Shown piece after piece: positions 1 to 5,888 of a stretch of DNA of 6,334 bases; within the stretch, counting starts at the first letter, position 1, and each line of letters starts with the position of its first letter. The translations under genes and the position numbers were made by a program. Below the pieces are notes generated by a model, which worked only from the letters and a program-made list of their open reading frames with translations, made no database searches and was not told the origin of the DNA. Source of the DNA: Candidatus Heimdallarchaeota archaeon (GTDB lineage Archaea > Asgardarchaeota > Heimdallarchaeia > Heimdallarchaeales > Kariarchaeaceae); NCBI GenBank assembly GCA_015522385.1, contig WAMJ01000176.1, positions 1 through 6,334 on the forward strand, given 5' to 3'.

Positions 1-1
1 A

Positions 2-586
2 TGGAGAAAGCTGAGGTTCAAGGGTGAGTTCAAGTCACCGGAGAAGACAGAGGAAATCGAGGGTATTGGCTACTTCCAACGGGTCTGTATGAACGTCCCG
101 ATGTTCCCATGGTTCTGGAACTACACGGTCTTCGAGGATGGTAGTCTGTTCTCCGCCTTCCAGCCTTACGTCGGTCCCCATGTTTTTAGAAAGGGCACTT
201 GGTTCTTTCCCAACAAGATGGAACGTGCATTTCTTATTCCCATGTCATCCTCTTACTTTGCAGATCATGAGAGTAAGGAAACGATAGTCTTCGAGAAGAC
301 GGTGGTCAAGCCTATCATTGGAAGAGGTGAATACCCATGGTTCGAGGTGAAATCAGAGAACCCGGATGGTGACTATGTGCGAATCCTCTTCTCTGGATAC
401 GGGCACGCTCAATTTCTACTGGATCGCAGGATGATTTACTCTTTATTCGAATCAAGGTTCAACTACAACGAATACATGATCAAGATTGAAAAGATTGAGG
501 GCAAGATCAGGGGTAAGCCCCTGCCTCTTAGTAGACTAGGTCAGGGCTGGGGGAACATGGAGTATACCTGGGGTATTTCTCTCTAA
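2..586 (+). CDS. 3' part of a possible lipocalin/CrtC-like beta-barrel protein (5' end outside window)
   Basis: The frame is open from the left edge to a TAA at 584-586, giving 194 residues with no start in view; the ATG at 89 is only an internal methionine, because the 29 codons before it read as ordinary protein. The visible N-terminal part is charged and leads into a GIGYFQRV stretch, then NVPMFPWFWNY and FEDGSLF; the C-terminus ends in GWGNMEYTWG. Alternating aromatic and polar residues, Gly-rich turns and no membrane segment or signal peptide suggest a soluble all-beta protein. The G-x-G-Y-x-Q and terminal E-Y-T-W-G pattern recalls the AttH/CrtC-type lipocalin-like family (isoprenoid or lipid ligands), but this is a from-memory resemblance and no catalytic residues could be assigned. 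The gene converges on the membrane-protein gene with a 26-nt gap between stops. I am confident it is a gene, not of its family. Confidence 0.75.
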   Translation, partial: WRKLRFKGEFKSPEKTEEIEGIGYFQRVCMNVPMFPWFWNYTVFEDGSLFSAFQPYVGPHVFRKGTWFFPNKMERAFLIPMSSSYFADHESKETIVFEKTVVKPIIGRGEYPWFEVKSENPDGDYVRILFSGYGHAQFLLDRRMIYSLFESRFNYNEYMIKIEKIEGKIRGKPLPLSRLGQGWGNMEYTWGISL

Positions 587-612
587 TCTCAAACTAATGT
601 TGCTCGCACTTC

Positions 613-1230
613 CTAGATAATTAATTGGGGTGAAACTGTTGCATACCTGATATAGAATGATTTGTAATAGGTCAAGAGAATCAAGACTGTGAAGATGAGG
701 GCGAAGATCGTCAAGAAACTGGATAGGTAAATAAAGTCTGTAATTACCCACAGGAATCCAGAGTACACTATCCCCAATACTGAGGATACTGGATCCATCG
801 ATACTCTTCCGAATATCAGTGCGAAGAATCTCAGGGACATCCCGAAGACGACAAATACGTCCAAGGCAATATAGAAAATATTTCTGTGTAAGAATTCTTC
901 GAAATTCACTGCTCTCGACATGTTCCCAATGAACTCCTCCTCGCTGTACTTGTCGATATTGACTGTAGTCGGGAGAAAGAAGATCGGTAGGATGACCATG
1001 GTAAACACAATTATATTATTACTGTAGACGGTGTAGAGAAAATATGGCCATATGAATGCGAGGAATGGACTGGCGAATTCCACAACACCGAGGATATTGA
1101 GGAAGAAGACCCAGTAGGAGAAGTACAGGGAAAGAAGGATATAGAGTACCAGTTTGTAGTCCCAGAATGTCTTGAAGAGGTTAAACATCCCCTTCTTATC
1201 CATCCAGTAGAGGACCTGATAGACCAGCAT
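613..1230 (-). CDS. Small multipass membrane protein of unknown function
   Basis: This encodes 205 residues, ATG at 1230 to TAG at 613-615. I do not recognise the family. The protein is dominated by hydrophobic, aromatic-rich segments at about residues 26-48, 53-68, 72-90, 117-140, 150-165 and 169-190, so five or six membrane helices are likely. A polar loop at about 91-116 (NIDKYSEEEF, then FEEFLHRN) separates the first three from the rest. There is no obvious signal peptide, nucleotide-binding motif or conserved polar residue within the helices that would suggest transport or catalysis. The start at 1230 is chosen because a TATA-like element lies about 26 nt upstream, which would give a leaderless mRNA; Met10 (codon at 1201-1203) is the alternative. 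The gene lies 36 nt downstream of the TPR gene on the same strand, so it could also be reached by read-through. TPR and membrane proteins are often coupled in archaea, but a joint role is only a guess. Confidence 0.8.
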   Translation of the reverse strand: MLVYQVLYWMDKKGMFNLFKTFWDYKLVLYILLSLYFSYWVFFLNILGVVEFASPFLAFIWPYFLYTVYSNNIIVFTMVILPIFFLPTTVNIDKYSEEEFIGNMSRAVNFEEFLHRNIFYIALDVFVVFGMSLRFFALIFGRVSMDPVSSVLGIVYSGFLWVITDFIYLSSFLTIFALIFTVLILLTYYKSFYIRYATVSPQLII

Positions 1231-1252
1231 ATCTGAAGGTAAAACAACTTGA

Positions 1253-1267
1253 CAAATAAACTTTTTC
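1253..1267 (-). promoter_or_regulatory. TATA-like promoter element for the membrane-protein gene
   Basis: Read on the minus strand this is GAAAAAGTTTATTTG: an A-rich BRE-like stretch followed by TTTATTTG. Its centre is about 26 nt from the ATG at 1230, so transcription would begin at or next to the start codon. It touches the stop codon of the upstream TPR gene (1267-1269). The match to the archaeal box A is partial. Confidence 0.45.
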
Positions 1268-2847
1268 TACGCAGAGCTGTCGATATAGAGGTTCTGCAAG
1301 TTCTTGTCTGCTATGTATTTCAGATACTCGACAACCTCATTCCTCTTGAGGTTCTTGATGAACTTCGACCCCTCAAGGGCATTCTGCATCTTGTATCTAT
1401 TGAGCAGTTCATCCTCAAGATCGTCGATGTCTGAAAGAATCTGCGGATTCGTAGTCTTCTTTCTCAACTCTTCTAGCTCCATGACATAGTCTCGCTCCGA
1501 AACTGAACCCAGTTCCAGCTTAAGTGAAAGTATCTGAATCATTATCTGTAGATCTGGAACATCATTATTGTAAGCAATGGTGAAAAGTTGGGACATGTAA
1601 TTCTTGATCTCTCCGAGAGTATCTGGAGACTCAGTTAATGAGTATTCAAGGATTAATACCCGGAGAGCAAGGATCGTTGACTCAATTGAGGCGAAGACAT
1701 CGGTACCTGCTAAGGCTCGGTTTCTGTCCAAGTATTTGAGAGCGAGTATTTTCTTGAATGACCTCTTCTCATTGAACTGAATAAGTGCTTTTGTGAGATT
1801 TTTGTACATCTCAACCCGCTTGTTTCCAGCAACGTTGATCGTGTCTACGAGATCAATCATATCCTTTGAGATCTCACCCTCCTCAAATTGTTGTCGGACA
1901 TTCAAGTAGGTAGCGATTGCCAAAGGTGTCATGAATCCTCCCTTTCTACTGATAAGATGGGCGAGTTCTAACTGGATCTTTGCGTCATTGACTATCCCTT
2001 TCTTGAAATTTCCCATGGCCATATGGATCAGGACCTCAGCCCGCAATTCAGGAAACTCAACCAATTGTTTGTCAGCAAGTTCGAAATGTTTGAGAGAGGA
2101 GTCATCTTCTCCTTTGATCCTGCTTATCAAGCCAAGCTTCATGTGTACTATTCCGTGGTTGTAGCGGTCGTCCTCAGGTGAGATCTTCTGGAGAATCGCG
2201 GTGAATGTCTCCTCTGCCTCATTGATATGGCCCTGCTCGAATCGTAGGCTTGCGATGTTCCCAAGAGTGATCATCTCTGCTCTCTTCGAATTGATCTTTC
2301 GTGCAAGTATGAGGTTCTCATTAAGGATAAGGTACGTCTGCGAGAGGAGACCGTTCTCCCTGTACATTATCGCCATCCGGTTCCTGAGGTAAAAGACATC
2401 ATGGAGGTACCCTAGATCCGTGTATAGGTTGATTGAGGTATTGTACGAGGAGACGGCTTTGTTGTAGTCCGCCATAATGTAGTACTCAAAATCCCCATAG
2501 GTATGGTACATCTCTGCCCTTACGATCTCTTGTATATCGCAATCGCAGGTCTCTGCGATCTTTATCTCACGGAGAATTTCTTCCTTGTCCGACTTCCTGA
2601 TCTCCCTGAGTATGCAATTTACCCTAATGAGGTGTGCATTAGCTATGTGGGTAATGCCCCGATCCTTGGTTCTGGTGATAATTCCATTAAGGTACTCCCT
2701 AAGCTCGTGGATCTTCCCTGCTCGACTGAGCATCTCAACCCTCGCTCGTATAATGAGGTGCAATGGTCTGATTTGGGCATTCTCGATCATCTGGTCCAAC
2801 TTCTCGTACTCTCCTTTTTCAAGAAGTTCCCAGACTTTCTTGTTCAT
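1267..2847 (-). CDS. TPR-repeat (tetratricopeptide) helical scaffold protein
   Basis: This encodes 526 residues from ATG at 2847 to TAG at 1267-1269. It is almost entirely alpha-helical, without signal peptide or membrane segment, so probably cytosolic. TPR-like helix pairs, with the usual small or aromatic spacing, can be seen at about residues 114-147, 152-186, 190-223 (including LGNIASLRFEQGHINEAEETF, the clearest), 229-264 and 268-302. The N-terminal 100 residues and the region 350-450 look like more divergent helical repeats, and the C-terminus (about 452-515) is strongly charged and may form a coiled coil. No enzymatic or DNA-binding domain is visible. TPR domains bind peptides or partner proteins; the partner is unknown. 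The frame stays open up to 2970, overlapping the isomerase gene, but a TATA box at 2877-2887 lies inside that extension, so the ATG at 2847 (MNKKVWELL) is preferred. It follows the isomerase by 92 nt. Confidence 0.88.
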   Translation of the reverse strand: MNKKVWELLEKGEYEKLDQMIENAQIRPLHLIIRARVEMLSRAGKIHELREYLNGIITRTKDRGITHIANAHLIRVNCILREIRKSDKEEILREIKIAETCDCDIQEIVRAEMYHTYGDFEYYIMADYNKAVSSYNTSINLYTDLGYLHDVFYLRNRMAIMYRENGLLSQTYLILNENLILARKINSKRAEMITLGNIASLRFEQGHINEAEETFTAILQKISPEDDRYNHGIVHMKLGLISRIKGEDDSSLKHFELADKQLVEFPELRAEVLIHMAMGNFKKGIVNDAKIQLELAHLISRKGGFMTPLAIATYLNVRQQFEEGEISKDMIDLVDTINVAGNKRVEMYKNLTKALIQFNEKRSFKKILALKYLDRNRALAGTDVFASIESTILALRVLILEYSLTESPDTLGEIKNYMSQLFTIAYNNDVPDLQIMIQILSLKLELGSVSERDYVMELEELRKKTTNPQILSDIDDLEDELLNRYKMQNALEGSKFIKNLKRNEVVEYLKYIADKNLQNLYIDSSA

Positions 2848-2876
2848 AGTGGACTCATGTAAAGCTAATGCACTTG

Positions 2877-2887
2877 GGTATAAATAG
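2877..2887 (-). promoter_or_regulatory. TATA box of the TPR-protein gene
   Basis: The minus strand reads CTATTTATACC, a good match to the archaeal box A. The expected transcription start is near 2854-2857, leaving a leader of roughly 7-10 nt before the ATG at 2847. It decides the start: the longer frame beginning at 2970 would start upstream of this promoter. It also indicates that the TPR gene can be transcribed independently of the isomerase. Confidence 0.55.
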
Positions 2888-2939
2888 ATTGGTCTTTGGC
2901 CTACAAGTCCGAGAAAATTCAGGTGAGATCTGAGGGTGT

Positions 2940-4019
2940 TCAACTGATGATCTTGCGACCGAGAAGCCACTCTCTAGATCGCCCCATGATGACCAGTCTG
3001 TCTCGTTTAGCCCTCAGGCTCTGGAGGGTTTCTGCACCCATGAGGAACATGACTCGCTTTATATCCAAGATGTATCTTTGTAGGTATTTTTCTGCCCTTT
3101 CCTCCCCACCATCAATAAGGGCCTGAAGGACAGGTCTTGCTATACCGACGAGTGAAGAACCCATGACAAGAGCCTTTCCCGCTGCAAGCCCAGAGTACAT
3201 CCCACCAGTAGAGATCACTGGGATGTCAACTTTAGAGGTCGCCTCATAGGTTGCCAGAGCGGTGTTAATCCCCCAGCTCAGGACGGGGTCATCGAGGGAG
3301 AGTGCGTCCTCTTTCTCGTTCCTCAGCAACTCAATCTTGGGCCACGAGGTTCCCCCTGCTCCTCCCACATCTATGGCCGAAGCTCCGAGTTCCTGGAACT
3401 TTACAGCCTCTTCCCAAGCGATCCCATTCCCGACCTCCTTGGCTATAACCGGGACTTTCGAGTGCTTCGTAATCTTCTTGAAATTGCTCCAAGCTCCTCT
3501 CCAGTCAAGATCACCCTCTGGTTGACAGAGCTCCTGGAACGGGTTGACGTGAATGGCCATAGCATCGGCATTTACCCCCTCCACCGCCTCATCGAACTGT
3601 GACAATCCGAAGTCCAAGGAGAACTGGACGAGACCAAGGTTTCCAATGAGGTAAACATCTGGAACCTCCTCCTTAACATTGAAGGTTGACAGTGTGTCCT
3701 TGTTAGTAATCATGGCTCTCTGGGACCCGACACCCATGGGTATTCCCAATTTGGCACAGACGCGAGCTAGGGATTTGTTGATCTTCTCAGCCCTTGGGTA
3801 TCCACCAGTCATCCCAGCAATAAGTACTGGTGCGTCAAATGTTTTGCCCAAGAATTCCGTTCTGAGTGAGATCTCATTGAAATCCAGATCGGGTACTGAG
3901 GTGGGAACTATCTCAAAATCCTCGAACCCGTTGGTGACTCCCTTCACCCTGACATTCTCGTTCAGTGCAATGTTCACGTGCTCCTCTTTTCTACTCTTGA
4001 TCTGGGATGAGTTTGACAC
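2940..4019 (-). CDS. fni: Type 2 isopentenyl-diphosphate delta-isomerase (FMN-dependent)
   Basis: The enzyme interconverts isopentenyl and dimethylallyl diphosphate in the cytosol, using reduced FMN and Mg2+; it supplies the allylic primer for archaeal isoprenoid lipids. The 359-residue length is normal for the family. Recognisable landmarks, in order: RKEEHVNIAL (residues 10-19, substrate diphosphate binding), PVLIAGMTGG (64-73), MGVGSQRAMI (95-104, flavin site), GNLGLVQF (126-133), HVNPFQE (157-163) followed by QPEGD (166-170), VIAKEVGNG (191-199), DVGGAGGTSW (217-226), and the C-terminal phosphate-binding STGGMYSG (270-277) and ALVMGSSLVGIARP (283-296). His157, Asn159, Gln162 and Glu163 align in spacing with the catalytic Gln and metal-binding Glu known in characterised enzymes, so it should be active. 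The start codon is GTG at 4019: no ATG precedes it, an in-frame TAA lies upstream, and a TATA-like element sits about 28 nt away. The gene ends in TGA at 2940-2942. Confidence 0.96.
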   Translation of the reverse strand: MSNSSQIKSRKEEHVNIALNENVRVKGVTNGFEDFEIVPTSVPDLDFNEISLRTEFLGKTFDAPVLIAGMTGGYPRAEKINKSLARVCAKLGIPMGVGSQRAMITNKDTLSTFNVKEEVPDVYLIGNLGLVQFSLDFGLSQFDEAVEGVNADAMAIHVNPFQELCQPEGDLDWRGAWSNFKKITKHSKVPVIAKEVGNGIAWEEAVKFQELGASAIDVGGAGGTSWPKIELLRNEKEDALSLDDPVLSWGINTALATYEATSKVDIPVISTGGMYSGLAAGKALVMGSSLVGIARPVLQALIDGGEERAEKYLQRYILDIKRVMFLMGAETLQSLRAKRDRLVIMGRSREWLLGRKIIS

Positions 4020-4043
4020 TGAATCGATACAGGACGCTTCTTT

Positions 4044-4051
4044 CTTAAATG
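4044..4051 (-). promoter_or_regulatory. TATA-like element of the isomerase gene
   Basis: The minus strand reads CATTTAAG in an A/T-rich context, centred about 28 nt from the GTG at 4019. This spacing fits a leaderless or nearly leaderless transcript and supports the GTG start. The match to box A is moderate. It is the leftward half of a divergent promoter region. Confidence 0.4.
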
Positions 4052-4090
4052 TCTTGTTTCCTTATCTAATTTTCCTAACTCTGAGCAAAT

Positions 4091-4100
4091 CATTATATTG
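4091..4100 (+). promoter_or_regulatory. TATA-like element of the 116-residue orphan gene
   Basis: CATTATATTG, preceded by the A-rich AGCAAAT, is centred about 27 nt before the ATG at 4123. It forms the rightward half of the divergent spacer shared with the isomerase gene and again predicts a leaderless mRNA. Confidence 0.5.
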
Positions 4101-4122
4101 TATTCCGTGATAGTCCCTTCTG

Positions 4123-4473
4123 ATGGGAATAAGTTTCCACCTTTCTATGAACAAATTCTTCCTGTTCGACATGAAGTATCCCAAATCCAACAGCCAAGGA
4201 GTAGTCTATGCGAAACCGCTGAAGGGTGATGATTACACATTCCAAGCTTATCGCCCTGTCCCCGTTCCAATTCTCAACAGATTCCTCTATGAACCATGGC
4301 GATTGATCTCGTTTAAATCTAGAACTGGTAAGAAACTAAGGAAGTCTAATATCAGTTGGCAATTTTCAGAATTTAAGAGGAAATACTTCGTCCCTACTGA
4401 AGACTCTATCTTTGACCTTGTCTCTCGGTATCCTGAAGATGATCAAGTAGTTGAGATACGCCTAAGTGTCTAA
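4123..4473 (+). CDS. Hypothetical 116-residue basic protein, family not recognised
   Basis: The frame runs from ATG at 4123 to TAA at 4471-4473. I recognise no family. The product is soluble, basic and aromatic-rich, with a Pro-rich centre (YRPVPVPILNRF, residues 43-54), a Lys/Arg cluster (SRTGKKLRK, 66-74) and a more acidic tail (YPEDDQVVEI, 103-112); no Cys pair, P-loop, signal peptide or membrane segment is visible. The start at 4123 is preferred because a TATA-like element lies about 27 nt upstream; ATG at 4147 (MNKFFLF) is the alternative and would give 108 residues. The gene is divergent from the isomerase and precedes the repeat-rich spacer. It reads like a real protein, but in a small orphan frame this rests on amino-acid composition and the promoter alone. 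Confidence 0.6.
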   Translation: MGISFHLSMNKFFLFDMKYPKSNSQGVVYAKPLKGDDYTFQAYRPVPVPILNRFLYEPWRLISFKSRTGKKLRKSNISWQFSEFKRKYFVPTEDSIFDLVSRYPEDDQVVEIRLSV

Positions 4474-4648
4474 TCGTTAAGCATTTTACTGTCACGTCTT
4501 GATCAAACCTCCTATTTACGTTGTTTACCTTGGTGTAGGGTGATAGTAGTTCGGTCATATTGCTGTAGATGCTATTGAAAACTCTTGAATTTCTCACGAA
4601 TTTATATTATGTGGGTCTATCGGCATATCTAACGCCCACTGTTTTACG
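4474..4648 (+). other. Gene-free spacer before the left repeat array
   Basis: I see no credible gene here; the short minus-strand frame over 4406-4597 overlaps the orphan gene and looks like a shadow. It contains one isolated GGTGTA (4532-4537), followed directly by GGGTGAT, and the TATA box at 4601-4610. A TTTT at about 4485-4488 just after the orphan gene is too short to call a terminator. Confidence 0.5.
4601..4610 (+). promoter_or_regulatory. Strong TATA box upstream of the left repeat array
   Basis: TTTATATTAT preceded by ACGAA is among the best box A matches in the window, yet no protein-coding gene starts downstream. The predicted transcription start is near 4631, about 18 nt before the first repeat unit. 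It suggests that the array is itself transcribed rightwards, or that the next gene has a long leader. Confidence 0.5.
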
Positions 4649-4990
4649 GGTGCACATGGGGTGGTGTACTGACGTATGTGGTGTATTGGTGTATGGTGTA
4701 TTGGGTGTGATGTATAGTTTGTTGGGCTGTGGTGTCTTAGTTGGTGTATGGTGTATTTGTGGTGCACCTGTTGTCTTTCATTCTTAATCTCTCCATACGT
4801 TTGTTTTTGGTCATTTCTGCTCTAATATGTGGTGTGTGTTTGGTGTGGTATGGTGGTGTATGGTGTGGTGTATTGGGTGTCGTTATGCTCTCTAATGGTG
4901 TATCTTATGGTGTATGATATGCATCTGTTTTATCTAATTGGTGATGCATGTGGTGTATGTGGTGTATATGTGGGTGTATGTGTGCACCAC
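4649..4990 (+). repeat. Left array of degenerate GGTGTA(T) repeats, nearly all in one orientation
   Basis: On the plus strand GGTGTA occurs 13 times, starting at 4663, 4680, 4688, 4695, 4743, 4750, 4855, 4867, 4897, 4909, 4952, 4961 and 4973. Variants are GGTGTG (4704, 4831, 4842, 4862), GGTGTC (4731, 4876) and GGTGCA (4649, 4761). Locally the units are tandem at 7-8 nt (4680/4688/4695; 4743/4750) and elsewhere 9-12 nt apart, so it is an irregular array, not a satellite with fixed period. The plus strand is extremely G+T-rich; 4823-4880 has no C. The motif is essentially absent from the coding regions (one chance copy at 1030) and from the other intergenic gaps. The only clear minus-strand unit is at the right end (GTGCACCAC, 4982-4990). 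Spacing is far too short and irregular for CRISPR. Confidence 0.9.
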
Positions 4991-4994
4991 GTTG

Positions 4995-5002
4995 TTTTTT
5001 TT
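4995..5002 (+). terminator. T8 tract, possible intrinsic terminator at the end of the left array
   Basis: Eight consecutive T follow GTGCACCACGTTG. Archaeal RNA polymerase terminates at such U-tracts without needing a strong hairpin. It lies 29 nt before the TATA box of the OB-fold gene, where a terminator would insulate the two units. Confidence 0.4.
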
Positions 5003-5030
5003 GATTCACTTCAAAGGTCGTCTGTCCACT

Positions 5031-5041
5031 CTTATATCATA
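5031..5041 (+). promoter_or_regulatory. TATA box of the OB-fold/winged-helix gene
   Basis: CTTATATCATA, centred near 5035, lies 20-26 nt before two in-frame ATGs at 5055 and 5061. The usual spacing to the transcription start makes the mRNA leaderless at one of them. It rules out the longer frame starting at 4938, whose first codons would be repeat-array sequence upstream of the promoter. Confidence 0.5.
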
Positions 5042-5054
5042 TCGATGTCATATC

Positions 5055-5819
5055 ATGGTTATGGTTAAGAAATCGAGGGCACCGTCAAAGCCATTTCTCA
5101 TAACCGAGATCCTAAACCAAATGCGGGTCGAGTACTTCATGGAGAAGCGGTATGTTTTACATGAGGATCAACCTAGAGTTCCAATCAAAAGGACGAGGGT
5201 AGTGGGTATCGTTTTGGAGAAGAGGGTTGGTGTTTCTAAAACAGGTGTCCGATACGCGATTCTCAAAGTTACCGATGGAACCGGGGTAATCAAAGTGTCC
5301 ATGTTCGGAATGCCTGAAGAATCCTCTACCGTATCCGAGGGGAATATAGTTGAGATTATAGGAAGAATTGCTCTCAATGAATACTCTACCCAGGGGGGTA
5401 AGCAGATCGAGGAATGGACCATTCTGGTCGAAACTATCAGTGTGAAAAATCGCGAGTTCCTTCACTATTACTCTTTGCAGTTCTTTGACTATAGGGCACC
5501 ACTGTCAAAATTCCTTGAGAATCTGTATGTTGACAAGGTATATGAGATTCGGCATTTGCGGTCGTGCAATTACATGTCTGAGAAGAACCAAAAAATCAAG
5601 GCCGTCATCAGTGGATTATTCCGAACTGTTGGTAATGAGCTCACCCTTGAATTCATCCTTTCCAATTTCAACATGGCATCCGAGGATGTCATGGAGGCAA
5701 TCTACGAACTAAAAGAGGAAGGTAAGCTTATCCAGCCTGAATTTGGCAGGTTAGTGTGGACCAATTATACCTTGGTCAACATCCAATCTGGAACAGCTCC
5801 TTCATTGAGTCTGAAGTAA
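5055..5819 (+). CDS. OB-fold plus winged-helix ssDNA-binding protein, RPA32/Stn1-like
   Basis: This encodes 254 residues, ATG at 5055 (or 5061, two residues shorter) to TAA at 5817-5819. After a basic N-terminus (VKKSRAPSKP) comes a single OB fold at about residues 46-130: RVVGIVLEKR, a loop, then YAILKVTDGTGVIKVSMFG (67-85), EGNIVEIIGRI (95-105) and a closing strand near EEWTILVETI. The VTDGTGxIxVxxFG strand is the hallmark of the RPA32-type OB fold, which binds single-stranded DNA or bridges to other RPA subunits. After a helical linker, residues about 185-242 form a probable winged helix (LTLEFILSNFNMASEDVMEAIYELKEEGKLI, then an aromatic wing). OB plus C-terminal winged helix is the layout of eukaryotic RPA2 and Stn1 and of archaeal RPA middle subunits. 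No zinc motif is present and no other RPA subunit is encoded here. The gene is isolated between two repeat arrays. The family is fairly sure; whether it serves replication, repair or the arrays themselves is inference. Confidence 0.88.
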   Translation: MVMVKKSRAPSKPFLITEILNQMRVEYFMEKRYVLHEDQPRVPIKRTRVVGIVLEKRVGVSKTGVRYAILKVTDGTGVIKVSMFGMPEESSTVSEGNIVEIIGRIALNEYSTQGGKQIEEWTILVETISVKNREFLHYYSLQFFDYRAPLSKFLENLYVDKVYEIRHLRSCNYMSEKNQKIKAVISGLFRTVGNELTLEFILSNFNMASEDVMEAIYELKEEGKLIQPEFGRLVWTNYTLVNIQSGTAPSLSLK

Positions 5820-5843
5820 GAGGATGACATCTCGATATTACGT

Positions 5844-5853
5844 TCTTATATAA
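5844..5853 (+). promoter_or_regulatory. TATA box upstream of the right repeat array
   Basis: TTCTTATATA(A) is a near-ideal box A starting 25 nt after the OB-fold gene's stop. The predicted transcription start is near 5875, just before the first right-hand repeat unit (5889). No protein gene follows on this strand, so, as with the left array, it may drive a non-coding transcript. A/T-rich spacers give such matches by chance, hence the modest confidence. Confidence 0.4.
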
Positions 5854-5888
5854 CTCTCTCCATCGTGCATAGTTCGTATATTTCACAT

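Larger units (their letters stand above)
4631..5002 (+). ncRNA. Candidate G/U-rich non-coding RNA across the left repeat array
   Basis: This is a hypothesis from signals only. A TATA box at 4601-4610 predicts a start near 4631, and a run of eight T at 4995-5002 is a plausible archaeal terminator, giving an RNA of about 370 nt made largely of GGUGUA-type repeats. The next gene has its own TATA box at 5031-5041, so this would be a separate unit. Frames through the array exist but translate as low-complexity repeats of Val, Tyr, Gly and Cys and are not convincing proteins. A shorter T5 run at 4804-4808 could end a shorter RNA. I recognise no known RNA family. Alternatives are a long 5' leader of the OB-fold gene or an untranscribed DNA element. 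Confidence 0.3.

Noticed and set aside
2848..2970. N-terminal extension of the TPR protein from an ATG at 2970
   Set aside because: It would overlap the isomerase's 3' end and contains the TATA box at 2877-2887; the helical repeat sequence begins at the ATG at 2847.
1931..4110. Plus-strand frames antisense to the TPR and isomerase genes (for example 2503-2862, 3262-3525, 3679-4110)
   Set aside because: They are shadows of well-supported minus-strand genes and have no recognisable protein features.
4649..4990. CRISPR array
   Set aside because: Units are 6-8 nt, degenerate and 7-12 nt apart; there are no 20-40 nt repeats with unique spacers and no cas gene nearby.
4938..5054. N-terminal extension of the OB-fold protein from an ATG at 4938
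   Set aside because: These codons are repeat-array sequence, the T8 tract and the promoter region; they translate as a Val/Tyr/Cys-rich stretch unlike the rest, and the TATA box at 5031-5041 lies downstream of 4938.
4569..5068. Two plus-strand frames through the left array (4569-4787, 4829-5068)
   Set aside because: Products are low-complexity Val/Tyr/Gly/Cys strings created by GGTGTA repeats, with no family likeness.
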